Assembly (NCBI GenBank): GCA_019312695.1
Contig: JAFDCT010000324.1
Location: forward strand, 1 to 6,996
Reading direction: 5' to 3'
DNA from: Deltaproteobacteria bacterium
GTDB lineage: Bacteria > Desulfobacterota > Desulfobulbia > Desulfobulbales > BM004
Length of the DNA stretch: 6,996 bases
Part shown: piece by piece, positions 5,920-6,996 of the stretch
Layout: each line of letters starts with the position of its first letter
Numbering within the stretch: position 1 is the stretch's first letter
Translations under genes and position numbers: made by a program
The notes under the pieces: model-generated
What the model was told of the DNA's origin: nothing
Seen by the model: the letters and a program-made list of their open reading frames with translations, nothing else
Databases searched by the model: none

Positions 5920-5925
5920 TAAAAT
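5920..5925 (+). promoter_or_regulatory. -10 box of the DUF1858 operon
   Basis: TAAAAT matches the -10 consensus at 5 of 6 positions. No -35 hexamer is needed if an activator binds the palindrome at 5884-5897. The predicted start near 5932 leaves a short leader of about 23 nt containing AGGAG at 5943-5947, seven bases before ATG 5955. Confidence 0.55.
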
Positions 5926-5954
5926 GATGCCATATTTCGCATAGGAGCCAGAAC

Positions 5955-6170
5955 ATGAAACTGCATAAGGATATGGGAAAAAGGCCGATAAAGGAAGTGA
6001 TCGAAGCACATCCGAAAATAGGCGAAATCCTGAATAAATATGAAATCGGCTGCCTCGAATGCAGCATCGGAACCTGCTTCCTTAAGGATGTCGTTGCGGT
6101 CCACGTCCTGGGCGAAACAATCGAAGCAATGATTGAAAAAGAGATTAATGAATATCTTGATAACCCCTGA
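5955..6170 (+). CDS. DUF1858-domain protein
   Basis: The 71-aa protein is essentially one DUF1858 domain. It has a helical start with PIKEVIEAHPKIGEILNKY (11-29), then IGCLECSIGTC (31-41) placing Cys at 33, 36 and 41, then a second helical part ending in EKEINEYL. The domain is the small helical module also found at the N-terminus of some di-iron ScdA/YtfE-like and hybrid-cluster-related proteins. Its cysteines probably bind a metal or act in redox sensing. It is the first gene of an operon with the HcpR/FNR-type operator, which fits a role under anaerobic or nitrosative stress. The Shine-Dalgarno AGGAG at 5943-5947 supports the start. Confidence 0.85.
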   Translation: MKLHKDMGKRPIKEVIEAHPKIGEILNKYEIGCLECSIGTCFLKDVVAVHVLGETIEAMIEKEINEYLDNP

Positions 6171-6214
6171 AAATTAGTCCTTGCTGTGTCAGCGCCAAAA
6201 GGAGAGGAGACGTT

Positions 6215-6466
6215 ATGGATGCTCAGAAAAAGAAGATTCTGGAAGAAGAAGGATATGATTTTGACAGTGAACTGTTGTGTTTTGTGAACAGAAAAGCAGG
6301 CAAAATTTTTTCAGGAGCCTGGATTGATGAAAAAAATATAAATACGGTTAAAATTACACTTTCCCTGCCGCACAGCCCGGATACCTGGAAATTCTTTTTA
6401 AATCCGGATCAGCCCCACGAGGAAACCAGAACAGCTCTGTTTGAAAAGTATGGCAGGAAGCCTTAA
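6215..6466 (+). CDS. 83-aa conserved-looking protein of unknown function
   Basis: This is a soluble, mixed-charge protein with no signal peptide, membrane segment or known motif. It has one cysteine (in ELLCFVNRKAGKIFSGAWID) and a C-terminal WKFFLNPDQPHEETR stretch. The Shine-Dalgarno GAGGAG at 6204-6209, five bases before the ATG, is strong. It lies 44 bp after the DUF1858 gene with no terminator between them, and its stop is two bases before the next ATG, so it belongs to the operon under the 5884-5897 operator. I do not recognise the family. A role shared with the flanking Fe-S and DUF1858 proteins is inference from position only. Confidence 0.75.
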   Translation: MDAQKKKILEEEGYDFDSELLCFVNRKAGKIFSGAWIDEKNINTVKITLSLPHSPDTWKFFLNPDQPHEETRTALFEKYGRKP

Positions 6467-6468
6467 AA

Positions 6469-6936
6469 ATGTTCCCGACCGCCCTGGAAATATACCGGAA
6501 ACTGCCGCAAACGAATTGCGCCAAGTGTTTGCTGCCGTCCTGTCTGGCATTTGCTGCGGCATTGATAGCAGGCCGTAAAAAAGTAAGGGACTGCCCGGAT
6601 CTCATGCCGGAAATAGCGGTAGAGCTTACCGCAAATTTTTCTCCCCCCGACCCCATGGAAATAGAGCAGGCGCAATTTATTGATAAACTGCAGAAAAAAA
6701 TGGCCGCTATTGATTTTAAAACGGTTGCGCCATTGATCGGCGGGAGGGTCAAAAACGACAGGATAAACATCAATTCACTGGGTAAGGATTTTATCTTTGA
6801 CCACCGGGGCAACATGGAATCAGAATGCCATCATATCCCTTGGGTACAGGTCCCGATTCTTTCCTACATAACGTACAAGACATACGCTGATATTACAGGC
6901 AGCTGGATATCGTTCAGGGAAATAAGGGAGGGATAG
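6469..6936 (+). CDS. Fe-S domain/DUF3786 protein, apparently frameshifted near its C-terminal third
   Basis: The visible product is 155 aa. Residues 1-45 form a PF04060-type [4Fe-4S] domain, NCAKC-LLPSC with the fourth Cys at 42 (Cys17, 20, 25, 42), like that in the corrinoid iron-sulfur protein large subunit. From about residue 70 the sequence resembles DUF3786: KTVAPLIGGRV, FDHRGNMES, WVQVPILSYITY and GSWISFREIREG. The frame then hits TAG at 6934-6936, but the -1 frame immediately continues with EWQALFANRCEEPLRQLAED to the window edge, which fits the expected DUF3786 continuation. One missing base in the G-rich run AGGGAGGGA (6925-6933) explains this. It could be a sequencing error, a recent inactivating mutation or, less likely, recoding. 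Shine-Dalgarno AGGAAG at 6455-6460 lies eight bases before the ATG. It is the third gene of the DUF1858 operon. Confidence 0.8.
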   Translation: MFPTALEIYRKLPQTNCAKCLLPSCLAFAAALIAGRKKVRDCPDLMPEIAVELTANFSPPDPMEIEQAQFIDKLQKKMAAIDFKTVAPLIGGRVKNDRININSLGKDFIFDHRGNMESECHHIPWVQVPILSYITYKTYADITGSWISFREIREG

Positions 6937-6995
6937 AATGGCAGGCCCTTTTTGCCAATCGCTGTGAAGAACCCCTGCGGCAGCTGGCTGAAGAC
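6933..6995 (+). pseudogene. Out-of-frame continuation of the DUF3786 gene, cut by the window edge
   Basis: Read in the -1 frame relative to the gene upstream, this stretch gives IEWQALFANRCEEPLRQLAED with no stop up to the window end. The composition (WQALFANRCEEPL) reads as a natural continuation of the DUF3786 domain, not as chance coding. It has no start of its own, since the ATG at 6938 is in another frame. The remainder of the gene lies beyond the window. Confidence 0.65.
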
Positions 6996-6996
6996 A

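Overview
The window reads as part of the chromosome of an anaerobic, selenium-using bacterium, most likely a member of the Desulfobacterota (the former deltaproteobacteria). This is inferred from gene content: a glutaredoxin-ferredoxin:thioredoxin reductase fusion, a DUF1858 protein behind an HcpR/FNR-type operator, an Fe-S/DUF3786 protein, and an apparent SbtA-type selenopeptide precursor. No rRNA or other phylogenetic marker is present, so the assignment is tentative.

Layout. (1) At 115-381 (+) lies a small gene that ordinary gene calling splits. It runs through an in-frame TGA at codon 32, which is followed 14 nt later by a perfect 6-bp hairpin placed and shaped like a bacterial SECIS element. 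I read it as a selenocysteine-containing RiPP precursor of the SbtA ('selenobiotic') type, and it is the most notable feature here. (2) A bidirectional terminator at 421-456 separates it from a two-gene minus-strand operon: the glutaredoxin-FTR fusion (750-1334) and a 96-aa four-cysteine protein (455-745). (3) A divergent intergenic region (1335-1527) with candidate promoters on both strands leads into a plus-strand operon. It holds UV damage endonuclease uvsE (1528-2493), an exported metallo-beta-lactamase-fold hydrolase (2510-3580) and a 63-aa protein with four CxxC pairs (3624-3815). (4) Converging on this from the minus strand is a 394-aa MFS transporter (3817-5001). (5) Divergent from it is a predicted type I phosphoribosyltransferase (5162-5839). 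(6) The last block (5884-6996) is a plus-strand operon: DUF1858 protein, 83-aa unknown protein, and Fe-S/DUF3786 protein. Its promoter has a textbook layout, with a TTGAC-N4-GTCAT palindrome centred 41.5 bp ahead of the inferred transcription start. The last gene appears broken by a one-base frameshift near 6931 and then leaves the window.

Functionally the region mixes thiol/redox proteins (Grx-FTR, several CxxC mini-proteins, Fe-S/DUF3786), a DNA repair enzyme, and an operon that looks controlled by anaerobic or nitrosative-stress signals. No maturase for the selenopeptide (radical SAM SbtM type) lies in the window. If one exists nearby it should be upstream of position 1. No tRNA, rRNA, CRISPR array or insertion sequence was seen. 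No stretch longer than 300 bases lacks a gene.
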